Made by a program: the position numbers and the translations under genes. Below, piece after piece: positions 43,543-52,803 of a DNA stretch of 64,000 bases. Numbering within the stretch: the first letter of the stretch is position 1; each line of letters starts with the position of its first letter. Below the pieces are notes generated by a model. That model was not told the DNA's origin, did no database searches, and worked only from the letters and a program-made list of their open reading frames with translations. Origin of the DNA: Limimaricola sp964022235 (GTDB lineage Bacteria > Pseudomonadota > Alphaproteobacteria > Rhodobacterales > Rhodobacteraceae). The DNA lies in NCBI RefSeq assembly GCF_964022235.1, contig NZ_CAXHZL010000014.1, forward strand, positions 1-64,000, in the 5' to 3' direction.

Positions 43543-44667
43543 CTAGGTCCGGGCGGCCAGCGCCTCGAGCATATCGAGGCAGGCGGCGAGCTGGCTTTCC
43601 TCCAGATACTCGTCGGGTCGGTGCGCCTGCGCGATGTCGCCCGGCCCGCATAGCACCGCATCGAGCCCGAGGCCCTGCCAGATCCCGGCCTCGGTGCCGA
43701 AGGGCACGAGACCCGGCGCGCCGCCCACCACCCCCAACAGCAGGTCGCGCGCGGCATTGCGACGGCGCGGCTCCAACCCCGCCACTTCGCCAAAGCACTC
43801 GGTCTCGATGCCAAGACCCGGATGCGCCGCCACCTCGGCCTCGACATGCGCGCCCAGCGCGTGTTTCACGTGACGCGCCTCGGCCTCGCTCACGGGTCGC
43901 ATTTCCCACTCCACCGCCGCCTGACCGGCGATGACATTGCGCGCCACGCCCGCCTCGACCCGCCCGACGCTGATCGTGCTCCAAGGCGGGTCAAACACGC
44001 CTTGGGGGCGCATTTCGCGCAACTCCGAAGCCAGCGCGTCGAGCCGCACCGCAAAGCGCGCCGCCGCTTGGGCGGCGTTGATGCCCCGGTCGGGGGCCGA
44101 CCCGTGACCGTCGCGCCCGGTAAAGCGGGTGGTGTATTCGAAACAGCCTTTGTGCCCTTCGATGACCCGCATCCGCGTCGGCTCACCGATGATCGCCATG
44201 GCCGGGCGTGGCCCCTCGCGCGCCATCTGTGCCGACAACGCCTGTGCGCCGAGACAACCCACCTCCTCATCATGGGTGAGCGCGAGATGCACTGGCCCAC
44301 CGCGCGCCGCCAGTTGCGGAAGCAGGATCACGGAGGCGGCGACGAAGCCCTTCATGTCGCACGTGCCGCGCCCATAGAGCCGCCCACCCGTGCGGCGCAG
44401 CCGAAACGGGTCCGAGGTCCAGCCTGCGCCCGGCGGCACCACGTCGAGATGTCCCGACAGCAGCAGCCCGCCGTCGCCCTCGGGGCCAAGGCTGGCCAGC
44501 AGGTTGGCCTTGGTGCCGCTGGCGTCGGGCAGGATGCGGACCCGCGCGCCCTCCGCGCGCAACCGCATCGCAAGGACATCCACCAATTCGCGGTTGCCGC
44601 TGTCCGAGACGGTCGGATGCGCGATCATCTCGGCCAGAAGCGCGATGGTCGGCTCCAGCGCGCTCAT
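43543..44667 (-). CDS. M20-family deacetylase, acetylornithine deacetylase-like
   Basis: 374-aa metallohydrolase. Dizinc ligands and catalytic residues are seen: LSGHLDVVPP (His, Asp), RGTCDMKG (bridging Asp), THDEEVGCLGA (Glu-Glu), IGEPT, and a late His in AQAHRPDEY. By similarity it is an ArgE-type N-acetyl-amino-acid deacetylase. Because it overlaps the ectoine-hydrolase-like gene by 4 nt, its substrate may be N-acetyl-diaminobutyrate rather than N-acetylornithine; that is inference. The ATG at 44667 was chosen for this coupling. Confidence 0.82.
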   Translation of the reverse strand: MSALEPTIALLAEMIAHPTVSDSGNRELVDVLAMRLRAEGARVRILPDASGTKANLLASLGPEGDGGLLLSGHLDVVPPGAGWTSDPFRLRRTGGRLYGRGTCDMKGFVAASVILLPQLAARGGPVHLALTHDEEVGCLGAQALSAQMAREGPRPAMAIIGEPTRMRVIEGHKGCFEYTTRFTGRDGHGSAPDRGINAAQAAARFAVRLDALASELREMRPQGVFDPPWSTISVGRVEAGVARNVIAGQAAVEWEMRPVSEAEARHVKHALGAHVEAEVAAHPGLGIETECFGEVAGLEPRRRNAARDLLLGVVGGAPGLVPFGTEAGIWQGLGLDAVLCGPGDIAQAHRPDEYLEESQLAACLDMLEALAART

Positions 44668-45848
44668 GGCTTGACGAAGAGCTTGCGGTCGAGGTCGCAC
44701 AGCGTCTCGGCGGGGCCGTCCTCGCGGATCAGGATCGTCTCGGTGGTCTCGAGACCCCAGTCGTCCATCCAGATCCCCGGCATGAAGTGGAACGTCATGC
44801 CCGGCTCAAGCACCGTCAGATCGCCCTTGCGCAGGCTGGCGGTGCGCTCGCCCCAGTCGGGCGGATAACTCAGCCCCACGGGGTAGCCGCAGCGGTTGGG
44901 CCGGTGGATGCCGATGCGTTTCAATGGCGCGTGCAGCGCGGCGGCGATGTCCTGCGCGGTGTTGCCGGGGCGCGCCGCCGCGAGCCCCGCTTCGAGCCCC
45001 TCGCACAGCGCCTCGGAGGCGCGGGCCATCTCCTTGGGTGGCTCGCCCAGATGCACCGTGCGGCACAAGGGCGCGTGGTAGCGGCGCACGCAGCCCGACA
45101 GCTCGAAGAAGGTCGCCTCGCCGCGTTTCATCTCCTCGCCGTTCCAAGTGAGATGCGGCGCGCTGGCGTCCGCGCCCGACGGCATCAGCGGCACGAGCGC
45201 CGCGTAATCGCCCCAATCCTCGCCCACGCCGCGCACGGCGGCGCGCATCACCTCGCCCACAAGCTCGTTCTTGCGCAGGCCCGGTTCGGCCAGATCGATC
45301 GCCAGCCGGGCGATGGTCTCGGAGATCCGCGCCGCGCGCCGCATCATCGCGATCTCGGGCTTGGATTTGACCAGACGACACCAGTTCACCAGCGCCGTGG
45401 CATCGACCAGCGCGGCCTGCGGCAGCGCGGTCTCCAGAACCGCATGCGCCTTGGCGGAATAGTAGTAGTTGTCCATCTCCACGCCGATCCGCCCACGCCC
45501 CTGCCCCATGCCGATGAGCCGCGCGGCGAGATCCTGCATCGGGTGGCGCGTCGTGGACTGCACGTAGTGGTCGTCGTAGCCGAGGATCTGGCCCTCCTCC
45601 ATCCAGACGGTGCGCTGCGCCCCGGCGGTGTCTTGCCTCCGGCCCCACCAGACGGGCGCGCCGACAAGCGGCAGGATGACGCCCTGATGTACATAGAACG
45701 ACCAACCGTCATAGCCGGTGAGCCAGTTCTGGTTCGACGGATCGGTGACGAAAAGCAGATCGATCCCGGCCCGCGCCATCGCGGCACGCGTGGCGGCGAG
45801 GCGGCGGTCGTATTCGGGGCGGTCGAAGGGGGCGGCATGCGGTCCCAT
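44664..45848 (-). CDS. doeA: Ectoine hydrolase-like M24 family protein (DoeA type)
   Basis: 394-aa pita-bread-fold protein. The N-domain has LLFVTDPSNQNWLTGYDGWSFYVHQG and VWWGRRQDTAG. The C-domain has VKSKPEIAMMRRAARI, HLTWNGEEMKRGEATFFELSGCVRRYHAP and GYPVGLSYPPDWGE. These stretches are characteristic of DoeA/EutD, which opens ectoine to N-acetyl-diaminobutyrate. A plain Xaa-Pro peptidase is the main alternative. ATG 45848 has GGAG seven bases upstream. It starts a two-gene unit with the M20 deacetylase; the usual doeB and the ehu/usp uptake genes are not here. Confidence 0.8.
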   Translation of the reverse strand: MGPHAAPFDRPEYDRRLAATRAAMARAGIDLLFVTDPSNQNWLTGYDGWSFYVHQGVILPLVGAPVWWGRRQDTAGAQRTVWMEEGQILGYDDHYVQSTTRHPMQDLAARLIGMGQGRGRIGVEMDNYYYSAKAHAVLETALPQAALVDATALVNWCRLVKSKPEIAMMRRAARISETIARLAIDLAEPGLRKNELVGEVMRAAVRGVGEDWGDYAALVPLMPSGADASAPHLTWNGEEMKRGEATFFELSGCVRRYHAPLCRTVHLGEPPKEMARASEALCEGLEAGLAAARPGNTAQDIAAALHAPLKRIGIHRPNRCGYPVGLSYPPDWGERTASLRKGDLTVLEPGMTFHFMPGIWMDDWGLETTETILIREDGPAETLCDLDRKLFVKP

Positions 45849-46084
45849 GGGGCACTCCTGAAGGCACTTCGACAGGCGAGCGCGCCCATGTTCTTGGGTC
45901 AATGCCTGCAGCGTCGTTTCGAAGTACGAAACCGACCCCTGCTCCTACTGCGGAACGTTGCCGCATCGCTGCGCAATTCGGCGTCGATCCGCCGACAATG
46001 ACCTTGCGGCCAGCTCCCTTGGCAAGATTGCGAAGTTGCGGCTACACCAAAGGATATAGATGTGGCGTGTGACAGGCGAGGTTC

Positions 46085-47908
46085 ATGGAAGCTATCGACG
46101 CGGAGGCAACCTACAGGTCAGGCGACAACCGCGAAGACGCGGCCTTTCTTGCCGCCCTCGATCAGGCCCCCTTGCCGATGTGGCTTTCGAACCCCGACTA
46201 CGAAGGCACCTATTTCAACAAGGCCTGGCTCGAATTTCGCGGACGATCCCTCGCAGAGGAGATCGGTGGCGGCTGGATCTCGGGCATCCACCCCAATGAT
46301 ATGCCGGGCCTCGACAGCTATGCTTCGGCGCTGCTGGATGGTCGTCCGTTTCAGGTCGAATACAGGCTGCGGCGGCACGACGGGGTCTGGCGATGGTTTC
46401 TCGACACCGGCAAGCCGCGCCTGTCGGACTGTGGCCGGCTGATCGGTTTCATCGGCACCTGCGTCGACATCACCGATCGCCGTCACACCGAAGAGGCGCT
46501 CCGTCGCACCGAGGCGCGGTTGCAGCTGGCGCAGGAAGGCGCGGCGCTCGGCATCTATGACTGGGACATGGTAGCGGACCGCATCACCTGGTCGCCCGAG
46601 ATGTTTCGGCTATACGGCCTCTCGCCCGATCTCGGTGCGCAGGCCAGGCCCGACGCGCTGATTTCGGCATGGCTCGATCGGCTCCACCCCGGGGATCGGG
46701 ACCGCTGTGCGTCGGAGTTGAGCGCCTGCATGGAGTCGCGCGACGCCAGCCAGCTCACCATGTCGTTCCGGGTCAACCATCCCGAGGCCGGTCCGCGGTG
46801 GATCGAAGGGCGCGGACGGCTGTTGCGCGATGAGCAGGGCCGACCCCTGCGGCTGATCGGCGTGAACTTCGACGTGACCGAACAGCGCGAGCGCGAAGCC
46901 GCCCGCGAACGGGCGGCGATGATGCTGCGGATGAGCATCGAGGTCGCGGCCATCGGTACTTGGGAGTTGGACCCCGCGAGCCTCGAGGTCGTCACCTCGC
47001 CCCGCACCGATGCGCTGTTCGATATCGCCCCGCATGGCGGCCCGAGGCCGATGGCGGACTACCTCGCCCGGATCCACTCCGAGGACCGCGAGGCGTTGCG
47101 CGCGGGCGTGCAGGACGCGATGATCGAGGGTGGCGAGACGGCGCGGGTTTACCGGGTGCTTGGAAAGGAGAACGAGACGCGTTGGGTCAGCACGCGCGGG
47201 CGCACGGTCAAGCTTGCCGATGGCAGCACCCGGCTCATCGGGGCCATGACCGACATCACGGCGGCCAAGCGTCATGAGGCCGAGCGCGAGGCCGAGTTGG
47301 CGCGTCGCCAGATGCTGCTGACCGAGCTGAACCACCGCATGAAGAACAACCTGCACCTGATCCTGTCGATGCTGCGGCTCGAGGCAAACCGCTCGGGCCA
47401 CCCCGAGTGTTTTGAGTCGGCAACCAAACGGATCGAAGCGGTGGCCGACCTGCACGCGCAGCTCGGTTTCTCCGACGGCGCGGGGCGCTTGTGCTTTGGC
47501 GCCTATATCGAGGATCTGGCCGAAAAGCTGCGCCGCTCGGTGTTGGTACAGAGCGACATCAAGCTCGATTGCGAAGCGGTGCCGGTCGAGCTCGACCTCG
47601 ACCGTGCGGTACCGTTGGGGCTGGTGGTGAACGAATTGGTGACCAACGCCATCAAGCACGCCTTTCCGCAAGGCACCGGGCGGATCACTCTGCGCCTCGA
47701 ACACGCCCCCGAAGCCGGGCTGCGCGTCATCGTGGCCGATGACGGGGTGGGCCCGTCAGAATGCGTGACGGAAACGGTGCCCGGATCGCATCGCAATTCG
47801 GGCCTCGGCGCGGGGCTTGTCGCCGGGCTCTGCGGCCAGATCGGCGCAAAGCTCGAGAGCCGCAGCCTGCCCGGAATGCGCCATGAGATCACGCTTCCGC
47901 CACTCTGA
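46085..47908 (+). CDS. PAS-PAS-PAS sensor histidine kinase, HisKA_2/HWE type
   Basis: 607-aa soluble kinase, no TM helices. Three PAS domains span about residues 20-140, 148-272 and 285-400; the PAC ends read GFIGTCVDITDRR, LIGVNFDVTEQRE and LIGAMTDITAAKR. The phospho-acceptor helix is LLTELNHRMKNNLHLILSML (HisKA_2), and the ATPase has VVNELVTNAIKHAF and DDGVGP. This type often signals in the general stress response or light/redox sensing. No LOV cysteine motif (NCRFLQ) is seen. No response regulator is adjacent. Monocistronic, divergent from the doeA-type gene across 236 bp. Confidence 0.9.
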   Translation: MEAIDAEATYRSGDNREDAAFLAALDQAPLPMWLSNPDYEGTYFNKAWLEFRGRSLAEEIGGGWISGIHPNDMPGLDSYASALLDGRPFQVEYRLRRHDGVWRWFLDTGKPRLSDCGRLIGFIGTCVDITDRRHTEEALRRTEARLQLAQEGAALGIYDWDMVADRITWSPEMFRLYGLSPDLGAQARPDALISAWLDRLHPGDRDRCASELSACMESRDASQLTMSFRVNHPEAGPRWIEGRGRLLRDEQGRPLRLIGVNFDVTEQREREAARERAAMMLRMSIEVAAIGTWELDPASLEVVTSPRTDALFDIAPHGGPRPMADYLARIHSEDREALRAGVQDAMIEGGETARVYRVLGKENETRWVSTRGRTVKLADGSTRLIGAMTDITAAKRHEAEREAELARRQMLLTELNHRMKNNLHLILSMLRLEANRSGHPECFESATKRIEAVADLHAQLGFSDGAGRLCFGAYIEDLAEKLRRSVLVQSDIKLDCEAVPVELDLDRAVPLGLVVNELVTNAIKHAFPQGTGRITLRLEHAPEAGLRVIVADDGVGPSECVTETVPGSHRNSGLGAGLVAGLCGQIGAKLESRSLPGMRHEITLPPL

Positions 47909-48047
47909 CAGGCGGGGCGGGTCAACTCCCTCTGAACGCATGACAGCTCCCCCGATAACCGCATTGCAACCCGCGCCGCACTGCCGCATGGGAGAACGAA
48001 CCGCACCGGGCGATTCCGGTCGCGCTCCCAACGTCCAAAGATCTGAC

Positions 48048-49658
48048 ATGCCCGATTTCGACACCTCCACACCGCGCTTTGACCGCCGCGGACTGCTGCG
48101 CGCCATCGGCGCCTCCGCCACGCTGCTCGCCGGTCTTGGCGGGCCCGGCATGCTGCACGCCGAAAGCCCGCGCCCGCAGGTGATTCCCCCCGCCGAAGAA
48201 GACATGCCCCGGCCCTTCGACTTCGAAAGCCTGACCGAGGAAATGCGCGCCCGTGCGGCCAAGGCCCCGCCCGCGCCCGAAAAGGCGGAGCTGCCGCTGG
48301 GCCCCTTGGGCTATGACGATTACCGCCTCATCGCCTTCAAGCCCGAACGTGCACGCTGGCGCGGCGCCAAGACGCCGTTCCGTCTGCACGCCTTTCACAT
48401 GGGCTGGCTGTTCGAGGAGCCGGTCCGGCTTTTCCAGCTGCATGAGGGCATGGCCCGACCGATGCATTTCGGCATGCAGGACTTCGACTACCACGGGCGT
48501 CTGGGCAAGAAGGCCGACAAGATCGCCGAGCTTCCCGGCGTCGCGGGGTTCCGGCTCAACGCGCCGCTGAACCGTCCCGACCGCGAGGACGAGCTGGTGG
48601 CCTTTCTCGGGGCCAGCTACTTCCGCGCGCTGGGCCGCGAGAGCCGCTATGGCATCAGCGCGCGCGGCGTCGCCATCGACACCGCCACCTCGCGCGCCGA
48701 GGAGTTTCCGCGCTTCACCCGCTTCTGGCTCGAGACGGGCGACACGGCCGTCACGATCTATGCAGCCCTCGAGGGCGAGACGTTGACCGGGGCCTACCGC
48801 CTCGTCGTCACGCCGGGCCAAGACACCGAGATCGAGGTGACGGCGCGGCTGTTCTTCCGCAGCGCGCCCGAGCAGCTCGGCATCGCGCCGCTGACTTCGA
48901 TGTTCCTGTTTTCGGAAAAGAACCGCGCCGAGTTCGACGACTACCGCCCCGCTGTGCATGACAGCGACGGGCTCCGGATCGAGCGGCGCGACGGCGACGT
49001 GATCTGGCGTCCGCTCAACAACCCGCCGCGCCTTGCCTCGTCGTATTTCGGCGAAGAAAGCCCGCGTGCCTTTGGCCTCTATCAGCGCGACCGCGACTTC
49101 GAAGCCTATCAGGACAGCGGTGCGCGCTACGACCGGCGTCCGTCGCTTCGGGTCGAGCCTCTGGGCGATTGGGGCCGTGGCGCGGTGCGGCTCGTCGAGA
49201 TTCCGACCGATTTGGAGGCAAACGACAACATCGTTGCCTTCTGGGTGCCCGAGGGCAAAATTTCCGCAGGCGATGAGCGGGAGTTCTCCTATCGCCTGCA
49301 CTGGGGCGACCTGCCCCCTGACCCCGCCGCCGAGATCGCACATGTCGCCGAAACCCGCGCAGGCGCGGGCGGCGTGTCTGGTGTCGAGAGCACCGCCAAC
49401 ACCCGGAAATTCGTCATAGATCTTAAGGGTGGCGCGCTGGAGCGGCTGTCAGGCGATGCCGAGGTCGAGCTGAAGGCCGAGGCGCATGGCGGCAAGATCC
49501 TGTCGCAGACGCTCGAACGGATCGAAGCCTCCGGCCAATGGCGCGCGGTGCTTGACGTCTCTGCGGCAGCCGATGCCACGGTCGAACTGACCGCGCATGT
49601 GGCCGGTTACGACCGCAAGCTCTCGGAAAACTGGCTCTATCAGTGGATCAACGCCTGA
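48048..49658 (+). CDS. opgG: Periplasmic glucan biosynthesis protein OpgG/MdoG
   Basis: 536-aa exported protein with a twin-arginine signal (DRRGLLRAIGASATLLAGLG, residues 12-31). The mature protein is the MdoG family: FDFESLTEEMRARA, YDDYRLIAFKPERARW, FRLHAFHMGWLFEEPV, ARPMHFGMQDFDYHG, and a C-terminal Ig-like domain. OpgG shapes the backbone of osmoregulated periplasmic glucans. First of four genes, opgG-opgI-opgH-opgC, the arrangement known from R. sphaeroides. The ATG at 48048 was chosen as the one placing the Tat motif at the usual position. Confidence 0.92.
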   Translation: MPDFDTSTPRFDRRGLLRAIGASATLLAGLGGPGMLHAESPRPQVIPPAEEDMPRPFDFESLTEEMRARAAKAPPAPEKAELPLGPLGYDDYRLIAFKPERARWRGAKTPFRLHAFHMGWLFEEPVRLFQLHEGMARPMHFGMQDFDYHGRLGKKADKIAELPGVAGFRLNAPLNRPDREDELVAFLGASYFRALGRESRYGISARGVAIDTATSRAEEFPRFTRFWLETGDTAVTIYAALEGETLTGAYRLVVTPGQDTEIEVTARLFFRSAPEQLGIAPLTSMFLFSEKNRAEFDDYRPAVHDSDGLRIERRDGDVIWRPLNNPPRLASSYFGEESPRAFGLYQRDRDFEAYQDSGARYDRRPSLRVEPLGDWGRGAVRLVEIPTDLEANDNIVAFWVPEGKISAGDEREFSYRLHWGDLPPDPAAEIAHVAETRAGAGGVSGVESTANTRKFVIDLKGGALERLSGDAEVELKAEAHGGKILSQTLERIEASGQWRAVLDVSAAADATVELTAHVAGYDRKLSENWLYQWINA

Positions 49659-49852
49659 TGCTCGACCGGACCCTCCCGCCGCACGACACCGATACCGACA
49701 CCACCATCACTTCCTTTGAGGCCGAGGCCGCCCGTCGCGGCGCGCTGCCCGACGCGCCGCTTGCCATGCCGCGCCAGCGGCTGGAGCGGGGCGTGGCACC
49801 TGCGCTTATGGCGCGGCTAAGGGCGCTCATGGCGCCGCGACTGGACGCCTGA
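49658..49852 (+). CDS. opgI: Small OpgI-like protein
   Basis: 64-aa soluble protein between opgG and opgH: an acidic Thr-rich beginning (LPPHDTDTDTTITSFEAEAARRG) and a basic end (RQRLERGVAPALMARLRALMAPRL). Its ATG overlaps the opgG stop by one base (TGATG) and it stops one base before opgH. Position, size and coupling match opgI of the R. sphaeroides opgGIHC operon; function is unknown there too. The MPRQRL...LMARLR part resembles the cytosolic start of other OpgH proteins, so it might be a detached OpgH N-terminus. Confidence 0.72.
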   Translation: MLDRTLPPHDTDTDTTITSFEAEAARRGALPDAPLAMPRQRLERGVAPALMARLRALMAPRLDA

Positions 49853-49853
49853 C

Positions 49854-51614
49854 ATGACCCGATCCGGCCCGACGCGGGCACGGGCGGTGGCGCTGGGCGC
49901 GAGCCTCGCGCTCGCCGCCGGTGCCTTTGCGCTGTTCTTCGCCCAACGCCAGACCGGCGGCCTCTGGGTCGAGTTCGCGCGCAGTCTGCTGATCCTGATG
50001 GCGACCTTCTGGCTTGCTTGGGGGGCGGCACAGGCGGCACTCGGCCTCTGGCCGGGCCGCGCGGCCGCACCGCGCCGGGCCGAACCCACGGGCCGCTGCG
50101 TGATCCTCGTGCCGGTGCACGAGGAAGACCCGCGCGCCACCTTCGCCCGCATCGCCGCGATGGACGCGGCGCTGGCCGAGACACAGCAGGCCGGGCTGTT
50201 CGACTTTGCGATCCTGTCGGACACCCGCTCGCCCACCGGCGCGGCGCGCGAAGCGGCGTGGTATCTTGCACTCTTGCGCGCGCGCGACGCCGAAGCGCGC
50301 ATCTTCTACCGCCGCCGCACCTCCAACCACGGCCGCAAGGCGGGCAACATCGAGGACTTCATCAAAACCTCGGGGGCGGCCTACGAGTTGGCGCTGATCC
50401 TCGACGCTGACAGCCTGATGTCCGCCGGGACCATCGTGGAGATGGCTCGCCGCATGGAAGGCGAGCCGCGCCTTGGCCTGTTGCAGAGCCTGCCCGGTGT
50501 GATCCGGGCCGAGTCGTTCTTCGGCCGCGCGATGCAGTTCTCCGCCGCGCTGCATTCGCCGATCTTCGCGCGTGGCGTGGCGCGTTTGCAGGGCGAGACC
50601 GGCCCGTTCTGGGGCCATAACGCCATGGTGCGCGTCGCGGCTTTCGCCGAGAGCTGCGCGCTGCCGGACCTGTCCGGCCCGCCCCCTTTCGGCGGCCATA
50701 TCCTGAGCCACGATTACGTCGAGGCGGCGCTTCTGGCGCGGGCAGGCTGGATCGTGCGTCTCGACGAGGATCTCGCAGGCTCCTTCGAGGAAGGCCCCGA
50801 GAACATCCTCGCCCATGCCAAGCGCGATCGTCGCTGGTGCCAAGGCAATCTGCAGCACGCGCGGCTTCTGACGGCCCCCGGCCTGCGCCCGTGGAGCCGC
50901 TTCGTGTTCCTGCAAGGCATCCTGGCCTATATCTCGTCGCTGTTCTGGCTCGGTTTTCTTGCGACCTCGATCCTCGCGCCTGCGCTGCGCGTCGAACCGG
51001 ATTACTTCCCGCTGCAAGGCTGGTCCTTCCCGGTGCTGCCGCCCAACGAGACGGCGCGCACCGCGGGTCTCATCGTCGGGGTGCTGGGCCTGTTGATCCT
51101 GCCCAAGCTCCTGATCGCGCTGCAGGCGGTCCGGTCGGGCCGGGCAACGGGCTTTGGCGGGACGTGGCGGCTCATGGGATCGACGCTGGCCGAGATCGCC
51201 ATGTCGAGCATCACCGCACCGATCTTTCTGATGTTCCAGACCCGCTCGGTGCTGCAGGTGCTGTCGGGCCGCGATGGTGGCTGGCCGGCTTCGGCACGCG
51301 GCGAAGGGCGGCTGAGCCTTGTGGAGAGCTGGCAGGCGAGCCGCTGGATCTCGCTCACCGGCCTCGGCGGGCTCATCGCCTCGTGGCGCCTGTCGCCCGA
51401 ACTCGTGGGCTGGCTACTGCCGGTGGCAGGGCCGATGATCGCCGCGCCGCTGGTGATCTGGCTCACCTCCCTACCCTGCCGCGCGCTGTTTTCCGTGCCC
51501 TCCGAGATCAGCCCCGATCCGATCCTCGCCCGTCAGGACGGGGTACTCGCCATTTGGGCCCCGCTGACCGACACCGACGCCGCCCCACCCCGGCAGGAGC
51601 CGCAACATGCCTGA
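49854..51614 (+). CDS. opgH: Glucans biosynthesis glucosyltransferase OpgH/MdoH
   Basis: 586-aa inner-membrane GT2 glucosyltransferase building the beta-glucan backbone from UDP-glucose. Two TM helices come first, then the catalytic domain: CVILVPVHEEDP, RRTSNHGRKAGNIEDF, LILDADSLMS (DxD), GHILSHDYVEAALL (catalytic Asp) and RDRRWCQGNLQH (the Q/RxxRW motif). Further TM helices follow. It is shorter than the 850-residue E. coli MdoH, lacking the long cytosolic N-terminus. Overlaps opgC by 8 nt. Confidence 0.93.
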   Translation: MTRSGPTRARAVALGASLALAAGAFALFFAQRQTGGLWVEFARSLLILMATFWLAWGAAQAALGLWPGRAAAPRRAEPTGRCVILVPVHEEDPRATFARIAAMDAALAETQQAGLFDFAILSDTRSPTGAAREAAWYLALLRARDAEARIFYRRRTSNHGRKAGNIEDFIKTSGAAYELALILDADSLMSAGTIVEMARRMEGEPRLGLLQSLPGVIRAESFFGRAMQFSAALHSPIFARGVARLQGETGPFWGHNAMVRVAAFAESCALPDLSGPPPFGGHILSHDYVEAALLARAGWIVRLDEDLAGSFEEGPENILAHAKRDRRWCQGNLQHARLLTAPGLRPWSRFVFLQGILAYISSLFWLGFLATSILAPALRVEPDYFPLQGWSFPVLPPNETARTAGLIVGVLGLLILPKLLIALQAVRSGRATGFGGTWRLMGSTLAEIAMSSITAPIFLMFQTRSVLQVLSGRDGGWPASARGEGRLSLVESWQASRWISLTGLGGLIASWRLSPELVGWLLPVAGPMIAAPLVIWLTSLPCRALFSVPSEISPDPILARQDGVLAIWAPLTDTDAAPPRQEPQHA

Positions 51615-52803
51615 CGCCCCCGTCTCCATTCCCGTGGCACAGAGCCTGCCGAAGTTTCGCGACCCGCGGCTCGACGTGCTGCGCGGGATCGCGCTGGTGA
51701 TGATTTTCATCAACCACGTGCCGGGCAACTTCTGGGAGGACTGGACCAGCCGCAACTTCGGCTTTTCCGACGCCGCCGAGGGGTTCGTGCTGATGGCCGG
51801 GATCTCGGCCGGGCTGGCCTATTCGGCAGGTTTTCGGGTGCGTTGGCCTTGGCAGGGCGTGGCCAGGATCTGGCGGCGGGCCTGGACGCTCTATCTCGTG
51901 CATCTGTTGATCACCTTCGGCGCGCTGGGGATCGCGGCCTCGCTCGCGGTCTTTGCCGATGTGCCGGGAATGCTGTGGAAGCATGGCATGGGCCTGCTGT
52001 TCCGCGATCCTCTGGGATTCCTGATCGGCGTGCCGACGCTCGGCTTCCAGATCGGCTTTGCCAACATCCTGCCGCTTTATTTCGTGCTGCTGATGGGTGC
52101 GCCGCTGGTTCTCTGGGCGGCGGTGCGCCGCCCCGCCCTGACGCTCGCGGCCTCGGCCCTGTTGTGGCTGGCGGCGACGCATTTTCGCCTGACGTTGCCC
52201 CACTATCCCACGGGCGGCTGGCAGTTCAGCCCGCCCGCGTGGCAGGTTCTGTTCGTGTTGGGCATGGTCACCGGCATCGCCGCCAAGCAGGGCCGCCGCC
52301 TCGTACCCGCGCGGCCTTGGCTCATGGGTCTGGCCGTAGCGTTTTTGCTGCTGTCGCTGGCGTGGATGAATGTTCCGATCATCGGCAAGACCGGCAACCA
52401 TCTGTTGTGGATGGCCAATCAACAGGGCCTGCCGGGCTTCATGACCAGCTTCAACAAGCCCTACCTGAACCTGCCGCGTCTTTTGCACCTGCTGGCGCTG
52501 TTCTACGTTCTGGCCTCATGGGGCGCCGTGCGACGCGCCTGCGCGTCGCGCATCGCCGCCCCCTTCGCCCTACTGGGACGACAGGCACTGCCGGTCTTCG
52601 CGCTGGGCTCGATCACGATCTACCTGATCCAAGGCATCAAGACCCAGACCGGCGAGAACTTCGCGCTCGACACAATGATGCTGGGCGTCGGGCTGGCGCT
52701 GCAACTCGCCTTCGCGGCGGCGCGGCATTACTGGCCTTCTGATCGTGGAGCGGCGGGCAAGACTGCCGTCGCCCCGCCGCCCGCGCAAGCGCTCGCGGCC
52801 TAG
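51607..52803 (+). CDS. opgC: OpgC-type glucan succinyltransferase membrane protein
   Basis: 398-aa protein with about 10 TM segments of the OpgC family. It begins RDPRLDVLRGIALVMIFINHVPG (Asp/Arg and His resembling acyltransferase-3 proteins), then FGFSDAAEGFVLMAGISAGL and LYFVLLMGAPLVLW. In R. sphaeroides OpgC succinylates periplasmic glucans, giving them negative charge. Last gene of the operon. It converges on nadC with the two stop codons sharing CTAG at 52800-52803, so no terminator separates the converging operons. Confidence 0.92.
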   Translation: MPDAPVSIPVAQSLPKFRDPRLDVLRGIALVMIFINHVPGNFWEDWTSRNFGFSDAAEGFVLMAGISAGLAYSAGFRVRWPWQGVARIWRRAWTLYLVHLLITFGALGIAASLAVFADVPGMLWKHGMGLLFRDPLGFLIGVPTLGFQIGFANILPLYFVLLMGAPLVLWAAVRRPALTLAASALLWLAATHFRLTLPHYPTGGWQFSPPAWQVLFVLGMVTGIAAKQGRRLVPARPWLMGLAVAFLLLSLAWMNVPIIGKTGNHLLWMANQQGLPGFMTSFNKPYLNLPRLLHLLALFYVLASWGAVRRACASRIAAPFALLGRQALPVFALGSITIYLIQGIKTQTGENFALDTMMLGVGLALQLAFAAARHYWPSDRGAAGKTAVAPPPAQALAA

